Assembly (NCBI RefSeq): GCF_042649925.1
Contig: NZ_JBHSAF010000006.1
Location: 186,001 to 250,000, forward strand
DNA from: Pseudaeromonas sharmana
GTDB lineage: Bacteria; Pseudomonadota; Gammaproteobacteria; Enterobacterales; Aeromonadaceae
Direction: 5' to 3'
DNA: 64,000 nt
Shown: positions 24,435 through 33,414 of the stretch, piece after piece
Position numbering within the stretch: position 1 is the first letter of the stretch
Layout: each line of letters begins with the position of its first letter
Position numbers and translations under genes: made by a program
The notes under the pieces: generated by a model
The model's database searches: none
Told to the model about the DNA's origin: nothing
Seen by the model: only the letters and a program-made list of their open reading frames with translations

Positions 24435-26699
24435 TTACGCCTCGGCCGGCAACGGCTCCAGCTCGATCCTGTCTACCCGCTGCAGCCCACGCGGCAACTT
24501 GGCACCACGCCGGCCGCGTTCACCGCGATACAGTTCCAGATCCGCGGGTTTGAGGGTCAGCTTGCGCTTGCCGGCATGCAAGGTCACTGGCTGTTGTGGC
24601 CCGATGACCGCCACCTGCGTCACAAACTCTTCCCGGCTGGCCACCCGGCTGCCCGGTATGCCAATCAACTTGTTGCCCTTGCCTTTGGCCAGCTCCGGTA
24701 AATCCGCTAACGGGAACAACAGCATGCGCCCCTCATTGCTGATCACCAGACACAGACTCTCGGCCAGCGTGGCGATCGGCTGCGGCGCCATGACCTCTGC
24801 GCCCTCTGGCAAGGTCAACAGCGCCTTGCCGCTCTTGTTCTTGCTGACCAGATCGGCATAGCTACAAATAAAGCCATAACCGGCGTCGGAGCAGATCAGG
24901 AACTTCTCTTCGTCGTTACCCAACAACAGATGGCGCGCCTGTTCACCAGGATTCAGGCTGCAACGTCCGGTCAGCGGTTCCCCCTGGGAGCGCGCCGAAG
25001 GCAGGGTATGCGCCTCCAGCGAGTAGGTGCGGCCCTGATTGGTCATGAACACCACCTGCTGGTTACTGCGTCCGGTGGCCGCCGCCAGATACTGATCGCC
25101 AGCCTTGTAGGAGAGGCCGGCGACATCGATGTCGTGGCCCTTGGCCGCCCGCACCCAACCCATCTCCGACAGCACCACAGTGACGGGCTCGCTCGGCGTC
25201 AGCTCTTTCTCGGTCAGAGCCTTGGCCTCTTCGCGCTCCACCAGCGGTGAACGACGGGCATCACCGTATTTTTCGGCATCGGCCAGCAGCTCCTTCTTCA
25301 GCAAGGTATTGAGGCGGCGTTCGGACCCCAGCAACGCCTGCAACTGCTCGCGTTCGGCGGCCAGCTCATCCTGTTCGGCACGGATCTTCATCTCTTCCAG
25401 CCGCGCCAGTTGCCGCAGCCGGGTATCCAGAATGTAGTCCGCCTGCTCATCCGACAGGCCGAAACGCGCCATCAGTACCGGCTTGGGTTCATCCTCGGTA
25501 CGGATGAGGTGGATCACCTCATCCAGATTGAGGAAGGCGATCAACAACCCTTCCAACAGGTGCAGGCGACGCTCCACCTTGTCGAGGCGGAACTGCAAGC
25601 GCCGGCGCACCGTCTCGCGGCGGAAGCTCAGCCACTCGCCGAGCAGGGTGCGCAGATCCTTGACCTGGGGCCGGTTATCCAGCCCGAGGATGTTCAGGTT
25701 GACGCGGTAGCTCTTCTCCAGATCGGTACTGGCAAACAGGTGCTGCATCAGCTGCTCGACATCGACCCGGTTTGAGCGCGGCACAATCACGATGCGCGTC
25801 GGATTCTCATGATCGGCTTCATCGCGCAGATCACTGACCATCGGCAGCTTCTTGGCCTGCATCTGGGCGGCGATCTGCTCGAGGATCCGGGCTCCCGAGG
25901 CCTGATGCGGCAATGCCGTGATGACGATATCGCCATCCTCGATCCGGTAGACGGCCCGCATGCGAATCGAGCCACGCCCGGTCTCATAGACCTTGCGCAG
26001 TTCGGCACGCGGCGTGATGATTTCGGCGGCGGTCGGGTAGTCCGGCCCCTGAATATGCTGCATCAGGGTGGCCACATCGGCATCCGGCTGCTCCAGCAAC
26101 ATGACACAGGCATGGGCCACTTCGCGTGCGTTGTGCGGTGGAATGTCGGTGGCCATACCGACCGCAATGCCGGTAACGCCATTGAGCAGGATATGTGGCA
26201 AGCGCGCCGGCAAGAACGCCGGCTCTTTCAGGGTACCGTCAAAGTTGGGTACCCACTCCACTGTGCCCTGCTCCAGTTCCGAGAGCAGCACCTCGGAGAA
26301 GCGCGACAGGCGCGCCTCGGTATAACGCATGGCGGCAAAGGACTTGGGATCGTCCGGCGCCCCCCAGTTACCCTGGCCATCCACCAGCGGATAGCGATAG
26401 GAAAACGGCTGCGCCATCAGCACCATGGCCTCGTAGCAGGCCGAGTCGCCATGGGGGTGGTACTTACCCAGCACGTCACCGACGGTGCGCGCCGATTTCT
26501 TGTGTTTGGCCAGCGCCGAGAGGCCCAACTCGCTCATCGCATAGATGATGCGCCGTTGCACCGGTTTGAGACCATCGCTGATATGTGGCAGCGCGCGGTC
26601 CATGATCACGTACATGGAGTAGTTCAGGTAGGCCTGTTCGGTGAACGTGCGCAACGGCAAGCGTTCAATCCCTTCCAGGCTCAGTTCGGCATCACTCAT
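24435..26699 (-). CDS. parC: DNA topoisomerase IV subunit A
   Basis: Breaks and rejoins DNA for chromosome decatenation; forms a heterotetramer with ParE, whose gene is not in the window. Length 754 (E. coli 752). The catalytic tyrosine is Y126 in AAMRYTEARLS. The quinolone-resistance region reads HPHGDSACYEAM with Ser86 and Glu90 (equivalent to E. coli Ser80 and Glu84), so no classical resistance change is present. The C-terminal beta-pinwheel is about 490-735. A GyrA-box is not seen, which supports ParC over GyrA. Confidence 0.97.
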   Translation of the reverse strand: MSDAELSLEGIERLPLRTFTEQAYLNYSMYVIMDRALPHISDGLKPVQRRIIYAMSELGLSALAKHKKSARTVGDVLGKYHPHGDSACYEAMVLMAQPFSYRYPLVDGQGNWGAPDDPKSFAAMRYTEARLSRFSEVLLSELEQGTVEWVPNFDGTLKEPAFLPARLPHILLNGVTGIAVGMATDIPPHNAREVAHACVMLLEQPDADVATLMQHIQGPDYPTAAEIITPRAELRKVYETGRGSIRMRAVYRIEDGDIVITALPHQASGARILEQIAAQMQAKKLPMVSDLRDEADHENPTRIVIVPRSNRVDVEQLMQHLFASTDLEKSYRVNLNILGLDNRPQVKDLRTLLGEWLSFRRETVRRRLQFRLDKVERRLHLLEGLLIAFLNLDEVIHLIRTEDEPKPVLMARFGLSDEQADYILDTRLRQLARLEEMKIRAEQDELAAEREQLQALLGSERRLNTLLKKELLADAEKYGDARRSPLVEREEAKALTEKELTPSEPVTVVLSEMGWVRAAKGHDIDVAGLSYKAGDQYLAAATGRSNQQVVFMTNQGRTYSLEAHTLPSARSQGEPLTGRCSLNPGEQARHLLLGNDEEKFLICSDAGYGFICSYADLVSKNKSGKALLTLPEGAEVMAPQPIATLAESLCLVISNEGRMLLFPLADLPELAKGKGNKLIGIPGSRVASREEFVTQVAVIGPQQPVTLHAGKRKLTLKPADLELYRGERGRRGAKLPRGLQRVDRIELEPLPAEA

Positions 26700-26784
26700 G
26701 GGACTGTGGGTTCCAATTCAACAGGATGACAGCAATCAACGGGTAATGATGACATGACTGTCGGCGACAAAAAAGCAAGAGACC

Positions 26785-27411
26785 TCAAGGATCCGGCGAT
26801 GCCGCGTCATTTGGCCCGTCGGTGGCATTCTCTGCCGTCAGTTGCAGGCGGGCGCGCCAGCCCGTCCAGTCAAACGCGGGCCCGGGATCCGTTTTGCGCC
26901 CGGGTGCAATATCGCAGTGCCCGACGATGCGTTGCGGGGTAATCGCCGGGTAGACACGCATCAATAACCGGGCCAGGTGTGCCAGTTGCTGATACTGCGC
27001 CTCGGTATAGCCGCCCTCATCGGTCCCCTCCAGCTCGATGCCGATAGAGAAATCATTGCAGGCGCTACGCCCCTGAAAACTCGACACCCCGGCATGCCAG
27101 GCGCGCAGGGTGAAGGGGACATACTGCACCACTTCGCCATCGCGCCGAATCAGACAGTGCGCAGACACCTGCAGGCCGGCGATCGACGCAAAGTAGGGGT
27201 GCGCCATCGGGTCGAGGCGGCCCATGAACAGATCATCGATCCAGGGGCCGCCAAACTCCCCCGGCGGCAAACTGATACCGTGCACCACCAGCAACGAGAT
27301 CTCCCCATCCGGCCGCGGATTGCAGTGCGGCGAGGGCTGGCGCCGGCAGAGTGCCAGCCAGCCCGCATCGATATGCCCGTTATGACTCACGTTTGCCTCA
27401 CTATCGTTCAT
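26785..27411 (-). CDS. ampD: 1,6-anhydro-N-acetylmuramyl-L-alanine amidase AmpD
   Basis: Cytoplasmic zinc amidase that removes peptides from anhydromuropeptides during peptidoglycan recycling; its loss raises AmpR-dependent beta-lactamase in species that carry ampC. Zinc ligands correspond to H44, H165 and D175 (LLVVHGISLPPGEFGG and GHCDIAPGRKTDPG). The FSIGIELEG strand is conserved. At 208 residues it is longer than the usual 180-190, due to a polar C-terminal tail and a longer N-terminus. It is divergent from nadC, as in other gammaproteobacteria. Confidence 0.96.
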   Translation of the reverse strand: MNDSEANVSHNGHIDAGWLALCRRQPSPHCNPRPDGEISLLVVHGISLPPGEFGGPWIDDLFMGRLDPMAHPYFASIAGLQVSAHCLIRRDGEVVQYVPFTLRAWHAGVSSFQGRSACNDFSIGIELEGTDEGGYTEAQYQQLAHLARLLMRVYPAITPQRIVGHCDIAPGRKTDPGPAFDWTGWRARLQLTAENATDGPNDAASPDP

Positions 27412-27509
27412 TGCCTACACCCCCCATCGCAAGCTGACGCACGCCTAGCGCGGTGCGAGCCACGCGCTGCGCAGGAGCCAGCTGCCGACAGGCCCCCTTC
27501 ATGTTATCC

Positions 27510-27538
27510 TTATCGACACAGACAGGCTTGCATATAAC
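27510..27538 (+). promoter_or_regulatory. Candidate nadC promoter
   Basis: TTATCG (27510-27515), a 17-bp spacer and TATAAC (27533-27538) precede the nadC ATG by 53 bp in the ampD-nadC divergent gap. Confidence 0.5.
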
Positions 27539-27591
27539 GGCTAGCTCGCACAAGACTCGCGAGCATTAGCCCTGCCAATACAGGACCTTAC

Positions 27592-28431
27592 ATGTTAGAA
27601 CACGATATTCAACGCGCCGTCACGGCCGCCCTGGAAGAAGATCTCGGTGGCACCCTGGACCCGCATGCCGACATCACGGCCCAACTGATCCCCGCCGCCA
27701 AACAGGCCACGGCCTTCGTCATCACCCGCGAAGCCGGCGTGTTCTGTGGCCGCGCCTGGGTCGATGAGGTGTTTCGCCAGTTAGGCAATGACGTCAACGT
27801 CCTCTGGCAAGTACAGGATGGCGATGCCGTCCAGCCGAACCAGGAGCTGTTTCGGCTGCAGGGGCCGGCCCAGAAGCTGCTAACCGGTGAGCGCACCGCA
27901 CTGAATTTTGTCCAGAGCCTCTCCGGCGTCGCGTCACTGGTCGCCCGTTATGTGCAAGAGATTGCCGGCACCCGTTGCCGGCTGCTGGATACCCGCAAGA
28001 CGGTGCCCGGTTTGCGTACCGCGCTGAAGTATGCCGTCACCTGTGGCGGTGGCAGCAACCACCGCATGGGATTGTTCGACGCCTATCTGATCAAGGAAAA
28101 CCACATTCTGGCCTGTGGCGGTATCGCCGCTGCGGTGACCCGGGCGCGCGAGCTGGCCCCGGGCAAGCGGGTTGAAGTCGAGGTCGAGAACCTGGATGAA
28201 CTGCAGCAGGCGCTGGCCGCCCAGGCCGACATCATCATGCTCGATAACTTCGAAGTGCCGATGATGGAACAGGCGGTGGCCATCAATCAGGGGCAAGCCA
28301 AGCTGGAGGTCTCCGGCAATGTCAGCCTGGCGACCATTCGCCGCTATGCCGAGACCGGCGTCGACTTTATCTCGGTCGGCGCCCTGACCAAACATGTGCA
28401 TGCGCTCGACCTGTCGATGCGTTTCCTGTAA
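27592..28431 (+). CDS. nadC: Nicotinate-nucleotide pyrophosphorylase (quinolinate phosphoribosyltransferase)
   Basis: Converts quinolinate and PRPP to nicotinate mononucleotide, CO2 and pyrophosphate in de novo NAD synthesis. Length 279. Hallmarks are LTGERTALNFVQSLSGVAS, DTRKTVPGLR with the basic substrate-binding residues, KYAVTCGGGSNHRMGL, the KENHI motif, VEVEVENLDE and DFISVGALTKH. ATG 27592 has AGGA at a good distance. It lies just upstream of the type IV pilin gene, a neighbourhood shared with several gammaproteobacteria. Confidence 0.97.
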   Translation: MLEHDIQRAVTAALEEDLGGTLDPHADITAQLIPAAKQATAFVITREAGVFCGRAWVDEVFRQLGNDVNVLWQVQDGDAVQPNQELFRLQGPAQKLLTGERTALNFVQSLSGVASLVARYVQEIAGTRCRLLDTRKTVPGLRTALKYAVTCGGGSNHRMGLFDAYLIKENHILACGGIAAAVTRARELAPGKRVEVEVENLDELQQALAAQADIIMLDNFEVPMMEQAVAINQGQAKLEVSGNVSLATIRRYAETGVDFISVGALTKHVHALDLSMRFL

Positions 28432-28824
28432 CCCACCTGCCCGCCCCCGTCACGCCACCGCCGCGTCGGGGGTCGGGTCACAGCCCCTCTCGCCAGCAGC
28501 ATAATCTGCGGCCGCGGCGGCCACGCACCACCGCCAGCCCTTTGCAGCATTTATCGTGTAAAGACTTAATTTACAAAGCCTTTTACTCTGCGCTTGCCAG
28601 GCTGTGGCGCGCATGAGAGGCTTTTCATGGTAAATGTGTCACTTGACGGCGGCAAAGTCGTAAAAAATGGCCTTTACTTTTAGTGGTGCCTCACAGTTTC
28701 ACATAATCAGTCCCGCAAACAGCGTGGTCAGGGATGTACCCAGGAGCGCAAATGGAGCTATTATCGGCGCTGTGGTGGCACGCCACCCCTTCCTCAGGAA
28801 CGATAAACGTAAGGAAACCTGATT
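28432..28824 (+). other. Non-coding region upstream of pilA
   Basis: The 393-bp gap holds no convincing gene. It contains an inverted repeat TGTAAA-N7-TTTACA (28557-28562, 28570-28575), a possible -10 CATAAT (28702-28707) with a weak TTTAGT 17 bp upstream, and a GGTGGC/GCCACC palindrome (28774-28787). A GG-N10-GC sigma54 element was looked for and not found. AAGGAAA lies seven bases before the pilA ATG. Confidence 0.5.
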
Positions 28825-29247
28825 ATGAAAAAGCAAACCGGTTTTACCCTGATTGAATTGATGATCGTTGTTGCCATCGTCGCCATCCTGGCTGCGATCG
28901 CGCTGCCGGCGTACAACAAATACACCGCACGCTCCAAGTTCACCGAAGTTGTCACCGCAACCAACGGCGTCAAGCAACAGGTTGAACTGTGCATTTATGA
29001 TCTGGGCACCAAGACTGGGTGCACCAGTGAAGAAAGTGGAGCCGGCTGGAACATCAAAGCAGCCGATGCTTACGCCACAAAATATGTCGCCACCATTGCT
29101 GTGGCTGATGGAACCATCACAGCAACAGCAAATAACGTTGAAGGTCTTGACGGTGAAACCTTTATTCTGGTTCCTACTGTCGAAGCTGGTGGTCAGGTCA
29201 CCTGGACAAACGATACCGGCTCATGCCGTGCTGCTGAACTGTGCTAA
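28825..29247 (+). CDS. pilA: Type IV major pilin PilA (TapA-like)
   Basis: Prepilin with a short type IVa leader: MKKQTG followed by the mature start FTLIELMIVV, with the mature Glu5 at residue 11 needed for assembly. PilD would cut after Gly6 and N-methylate Phe. Length 140. The mature domain has cysteines at 56, 66, 134 and 140; the last pair would close a short C-terminal D-loop. The distal half has a lower G+C and more A-rich codons than the flanking genes, as is common for variable pilins. pilB, pilC and pilD follow, so this is a complete tap/pil assembly locus. Confidence 0.96.
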   Translation: MKKQTGFTLIELMIVVAIVAILAAIALPAYNKYTARSKFTEVVTATNGVKQQVELCIYDLGTKTGCTSEESGAGWNIKAADAYATKYVATIAVADGTITATANNVEGLDGETFILVPTVEAGGQVTWTNDTGSCRAAELC

Positions 29248-29278
29248 TCAACAACGTTTGATGGCCATTTAAATACAG

Positions 29279-29305
29279 CAATGCCACCTTCTGGTGGCAT
29301 TGTTT
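29279..29305 (+). terminator. Terminator between pilA and pilB
   Basis: CAATGCCACC (29279-29288) and GGTGGCATTG (29293-29302) form a 10-bp stem with a TTCT loop followed by TTT. It would let pilin be made in excess of the downstream assembly proteins. Confidence 0.75.
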
Positions 29306-29334
29306 ATCACTTCGATGCTTAAAAGGGCAATTGC

Positions 29335-31041
29335 ATGACGGCAACCGCAAGTGGCCTGGCCATGAGCCTCGTCGCCTCCTCCTTGCTGAGCGATGAGGAT
29401 ACCCGACGTTATAGCGCCGAGGCCAAACAGCAGCACAAACCGCTGATCACCTTCCTGGTGGATAACAAGATTCTCGGCAGTGCCGCCCTGGCCGAATTTT
29501 GCGAGCAGGAGTATGGGGTACCTCTGCTGGATCTCGATGCCTTCGACCTGAGCGAGATCCCGCAGAAATACCTCAACAGCAAGCTGATCGACAAGCACCA
29601 TGCGCTGCCGATCTACACCCAGGGCCACACCCTGTACGTGGCCATGTCGGACCCGACCAATGTCGCGGCGCTGGAGGACTTCGGCTTCAGCTTCGGCCTG
29701 CACACCGAGGCACTGCTGGTCGACGAGCTGAAACTGCAAAAGGCCATCGTCAAGCTGACCGAGGGGGTCGCCGAAGCGCTGGGGGTCGACAGCCTGCACG
29801 ACAACGACATCGACGGCCTCGAGGTCGGCGATGACGACCTCCACGAGGACAAGGCGCCAAGCAATGACGCCGATGACGATGCGCCGATCGTCAAGTACAT
29901 CAACAAGGTGCTGCTGGATGCCATCAAGCGCGGCGCCTCGGACTTGCACTTCGAGCCGTACGAGACCAAATACCGCATCCGCTTCCGTATCGACGGCATA
30001 CTGCACGAGATCGCCTCACCGCCGGTTAACCTCGGCAGCCGCTTCGCCGCTCGCCTCAAGGTCATGTCCCGGCTGGACATCGCCGAACGCCGGCTGCCAC
30101 AGGATGGCCGTATCAAGCTGAAAGTCTCGGCCACCAAGGCGATGGACATGCGCGTCAACACCCTGCCGACCATGTGGGGCGAGAAAATCGTGCTGCGGAT
30201 CCTCGACTCCTCGGCGGCGCGCCTGAACATCGAGCAGCTCGGCTACGACAGCGAACAGAAAACCACCTACCTGAATGCCCTGGCCAAGCCCCAGGGCATG
30301 ATTCTGGTCACCGGCCCCACCGGCTCCGGGAAAACCGTCTCGCTGTACACCGGGCTGAACATTCTCAACACCTCGGAGCGCAACATCTCCACCGCCGAAG
30401 ACCCGGTAGAAATCAACTTGCCCGGCATCAATCAGGTCCAGGTCAACCCCAAGGCCGGTTTGTCGTTTGCCAGCGCGTTGCGCGCCTTTTTGCGTCAGGA
30501 TCCGGACGTGGTCATGGTCGGGGAAATCCGCGATCTGGAGACCGCCGAGATCGCCATCAAGGCCGCGCAAACCGGTCACCTGGTGCTGTCGACGCTGCAC
30601 ACCAACTCCGCCGCCGAGACCCTGACCCGTCTGATGAACATGGGCGTGCCGGCGTTTAACATCGCCTCGTCCGTCACGCTGATCATGGCGCAGCGCCTGG
30701 CACGGCGGTTATGTGATAAATGCAAGGCCCCGGAGCAGATCCCGGCGCATGAGCTGCTGGCATTGGGCTATAGCCAGCAGCAGATCGATGCCGGTTTGCA
30801 GCTGTATAAACCGGTCGGCTGCCCGGAGTGCTCGGGGGGCTACAAGGGGCGGGTCGGTATCTACGAGATGCTGAAGATGTCCGAGGCCATCGCCAACCTG
30901 ATCATGGAAGGCGGTAACTCGCTGCAGATCGCAAGCCTGGCACAAAAAGAGGGCATGCGGACCCTGCGCCAGACCGGCCTCGAAAAGGCACGGCTGGGCA
31001 TCACCAGCCTCGCCGAGGTCAACCGCGTCACCAGCGGTTAA
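29335..31041 (+). CDS. pilB: Type IV pilus assembly ATPase PilB
   Basis: Hexameric ATPase that powers pilus extension. Residues 1-150 are the MshE N-type domain, with paired RxxxxLLxxLxxx-like segments that in relatives bind c-di-GMP; binding here is inference. Walker A GPTGSGKT is at 327-334, followed by DPDVVMVGEIRDLETAEI and the His box TGHLVLSTLHTNSA. A zinc-binding CxxC pair lies at 460-463 with GCPECSGG further on. Length 568. An acidic linker (about 160-185) joins the N-terminal domain to the motor. Confidence 0.97.
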   Translation: MTATASGLAMSLVASSLLSDEDTRRYSAEAKQQHKPLITFLVDNKILGSAALAEFCEQEYGVPLLDLDAFDLSEIPQKYLNSKLIDKHHALPIYTQGHTLYVAMSDPTNVAALEDFGFSFGLHTEALLVDELKLQKAIVKLTEGVAEALGVDSLHDNDIDGLEVGDDDLHEDKAPSNDADDDAPIVKYINKVLLDAIKRGASDLHFEPYETKYRIRFRIDGILHEIASPPVNLGSRFAARLKVMSRLDIAERRLPQDGRIKLKVSATKAMDMRVNTLPTMWGEKIVLRILDSSAARLNIEQLGYDSEQKTTYLNALAKPQGMILVTGPTGSGKTVSLYTGLNILNTSERNISTAEDPVEINLPGINQVQVNPKAGLSFASALRAFLRQDPDVVMVGEIRDLETAEIAIKAAQTGHLVLSTLHTNSAAETLTRLMNMGVPAFNIASSVTLIMAQRLARRLCDKCKAPEQIPAHELLALGYSQQQIDAGLQLYKPVGCPECSGGYKGRVGIYEMLKMSEAIANLIMEGGNSLQIASLAQKEGMRTLRQTGLEKARLGITSLAEVNRVTSG

Positions 31042-31216
31042 CCGCTTGCCGCCGCAACCTAGGCATGTCACCTCGGGCACACGCGGCCCGATCGTGAGCC
31101 TCTGCCGGCACAGGATGAGAGCGCCGATACCGGGCGTGCAACGGATGAGTGTAGGAGAAGGCGCTGCGCATGATGCGTGGCGCGGATGGACCTGATACAG
31201 CAGAGAAGGAAGCAGG

Positions 31217-32464
31217 ATGGCAGTCAACACAGGCACCCGCGACAAGATCGAAGCCAAGAAGTTCTACCCCTTCGTGTGGGAGGGGGTCAACCGCAAGGGC
31301 CAGAAGGTATCTGGCGAAATGCAGGGCGAGAACATCAATCTGGTGAAGAACGAACTGCGCAAGCAGGGCGTCAACGTCAGCAAGATCCGCCGCAAGAGCC
31401 AGTCGATCTTCTCCAAATACTCTGGCGCCATCAAGGCCATGGACATCGCCATGGTGTCGCGGCAGATTGCTACCATGCTGGCAGCCGGTGTGCCGCTGGT
31501 GCAGACCTTGCGTCTGCTCTCCAGCAGCCATGAAAAAACCACGATGCGCGAACTGCTGGCGAATATCTGTGCCGAAGTCGAAAGCGGCACCCCGCTGTCG
31601 CAGGCCCTGAAGAAACACCCGCGCTACTTTGACGATCTGTATGTTGATCTGGTAGCCGCCGGTGAGCAATCCGGTGCCCTGGAGCAGATCTACGACCGGA
31701 TTGCCGTCTACAAGGAGAAGGCCGAGGCGCTGAAGTCGAAGATCAAGAAGGCCCTGATGTATCCGGCGGCGGTCATGGCCGTCGCGGTGATCGTCACCAC
31801 CATACTGCTGCTGTTTGTCGTGCCGCAGTTCGAGGACATCTTCAAGAGCTTCGGCGCCGAGCTGCCGGCGTTCACCCAGATGGTGATTGGTTTGTCACGC
31901 TTCTTGCAGCACTCCTGGTATTTCTTCTTTTTGGGGATTGTGGGCTTCGTCTTTTTATTTGTGCGCGCTCACCGCAACTCGCAGAAGGTGCGCGACGAGG
32001 TCGACAAGGCAATCCTCAAGTTGCCTATCGTCGGCATGATACTGCATAAAGCCTGTCTGGCGCGTTTTGCCAGTACGCTCGCCACCACCTTCGCCGCGGG
32101 TATTCCGCTGGTAGAAGCCCTGATCTCGGCCGCCGGCGCCTCGGGCAATGCGCTGTACCGCGATGCGGTGATGGCGGTACGCAACGAAGTCATGGCCGGC
32201 ATGCAGATGCACATCGCGATGCGCACCGTCGAAGTGTTTCCGGACATGGTGACCCAGATGGTGATGATCGGTGAAGAGTCCGGTAGCATAGACGACATGC
32301 TGTCCAAGATCGCCGGTATCTATTCGCAGCAGGTCGACGATGCCGTCGATGGCCTCTCCAGCCTGATCGAGCCACTGATCATGGTGATTCTCGGCGTTCT
32401 GGTCGGCGGCCTGGTGGTGGCCATGTATCTGCCGATCTTCAAGCTGGGTAGCGTCGTACGCTAA
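31217..32464 (+). CDS. pilC: Type IV pilus inner-membrane platform protein PilC
   Basis: Polytopic platform protein of the pilus base, GspF family, contacting PilB and PilT. Length 415. It has the two GspF repeats (about 70-195 and 275-400), each with the LxxGxPL motif: MLAAGVPLVQTL and TFAAGIPLVEAL. Three membrane segments are visible near 175-200, 225-250 and 375-400. The gap to pilB is 175 bp and holds an imperfect hairpin near 31160-31183. An AGAAGGAAG site precedes the ATG. Confidence 0.97.
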   Translation: MAVNTGTRDKIEAKKFYPFVWEGVNRKGQKVSGEMQGENINLVKNELRKQGVNVSKIRRKSQSIFSKYSGAIKAMDIAMVSRQIATMLAAGVPLVQTLRLLSSSHEKTTMRELLANICAEVESGTPLSQALKKHPRYFDDLYVDLVAAGEQSGALEQIYDRIAVYKEKAEALKSKIKKALMYPAAVMAVAVIVTTILLLFVVPQFEDIFKSFGAELPAFTQMVIGLSRFLQHSWYFFFLGIVGFVFLFVRAHRNSQKVRDEVDKAILKLPIVGMILHKACLARFASTLATTFAAGIPLVEALISAAGASGNALYRDAVMAVRNEVMAGMQMHIAMRTVEVFPDMVTQMVMIGEESGSIDDMLSKIAGIYSQQVDDAVDGLSSLIEPLIMVILGVLVGGLVVAMYLPIFKLGSVVR

Positions 32465-32481
32465 CCCATGGCTAGCGGTTC

Positions 32482-32505
32482 AGGCCCGTCCCTGACGGGC
32501 CTTTA
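32482..32505 (+). terminator. Terminator-like hairpin between pilC and pilD
   Basis: AGGCCCGTC (32482-32490) and GACGGGCCT (32494-32502) form a 9-bp stem with a 3-base loop followed by TTATTATTTAT. It lies inside the pil gene run, so it may reduce rather than end transcription into pilD. Confidence 0.65.
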
Positions 32506-32531
32506 TTATTTATCGAGAAAGGACAGCAAAG

Positions 32532-33401
32532 ATGTTGTTAGCGCTTAGCGAGCAGTTTCCCTGGCTCTATCTGACGTTGGTCACCCTGCTGGGGCTGCTG
32601 GTCGGCAGCTTTTTGAATGTCGTGATCCACCGTCTGCCGATCATGCTGGAACGCAGCTGGCAGCAAGAATTCCACAGTTATTTCCATCCGGAGCAGGCGG
32701 CTCCGCCATCGAGCGCGCCTTACAACCTGGTGCTACCGCGCTCGGCATGCCCGCATTGTGGCCATCAGATTCGGGCATGGGAGAACATACCGCTCATCAG
32801 TTGGCTATGCCTGCGCGGGCGCTGCAGCCAATGCCAGGCAGCCATTTCACCCCGCTACCCGCTGGTGGAGCTGGTCAGCGGCATCATGACGCTGGTCATC
32901 GCCCTGCAACTGCCGGCAGGTCTGCAACAATGGAGCGCCATCCTCCTCGGCTGGGTGCTGCTGGCGCTGACCTGCATCGATCTGGACAAGATGCTGCTCC
33001 CCGACCAGTTGACGCTGCCGTTGCTGTGGCTGGGGTTGCTGCTGAATAGCCAATCGCTGTTTGTTGCCCTGCCGGATGCCGTCTTCGGTGCTGCCGCAGG
33101 CTATCTGGTGCTATGGAGTCTGTACTGGGGCTTCAAGCTGCTGACCGGCAAGGAGGGCATGGGCTATGGCGACTTTAAACTGCTGGCCGCATTGGGCGCC
33201 TGGCTCGGCTGGCAGGCCTTGCCGCTGATACTGATTCTGGCATCCTGTGTGGGTGCCGTGGTCGGCATTGGCCTGCTGCTGCTACGCCGGCACCAGCAGG
33301 GGAATCCAATTCCGTTTGGCCCCTATCTGGCCACCGCCGGCTGGATCGCCTTGCTCTGGGGTGAACAGATCAACCACTGGTACCTATCGACCTTGCTTTG
33401 A
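32532..33401 (+). CDS. pilD: Prepilin peptidase / N-methyltransferase PilD
   Basis: Inner-membrane aspartic protease that cleaves prepilin and type II pseudopilin leaders after Gly and methylates the new N-terminus. The zinc-binding cytoplasmic loop has CPHC (73-76) and CSQC (98-101). The catalytic aspartates lie in CIDLDKMLLPD (D150/D152 region) and GYGDFKL (D214). About eight membrane segments; length 289. It probably also serves a type II secretion system encoded elsewhere. Confidence 0.97.
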   Translation: MLLALSEQFPWLYLTLVTLLGLLVGSFLNVVIHRLPIMLERSWQQEFHSYFHPEQAAPPSSAPYNLVLPRSACPHCGHQIRAWENIPLISWLCLRGRCSQCQAAISPRYPLVELVSGIMTLVIALQLPAGLQQWSAILLGWVLLALTCIDLDKMLLPDQLTLPLLWLGLLLNSQSLFVALPDAVFGAAAGYLVLWSLYWGFKLLTGKEGMGYGDFKLLAALGAWLGWQALPLILILASCVGAVVGIGLLLLRRHQQGNPIPFGPYLATAGWIALLWGEQINHWYLSTLL

Positions 33402-33414
33402 GTACGAAACCGCC

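Noticed and set aside
24249..26729. Long plus-strand frames opposite parC
   Set aside because: Antisense shadows of parC with no family features.
28540..28800. Sigma54 promoter for pilA
   Set aside because: Each GG doublet was checked for GC ten bases later and none fitted the TGGCAC-N5-TTGC pattern.
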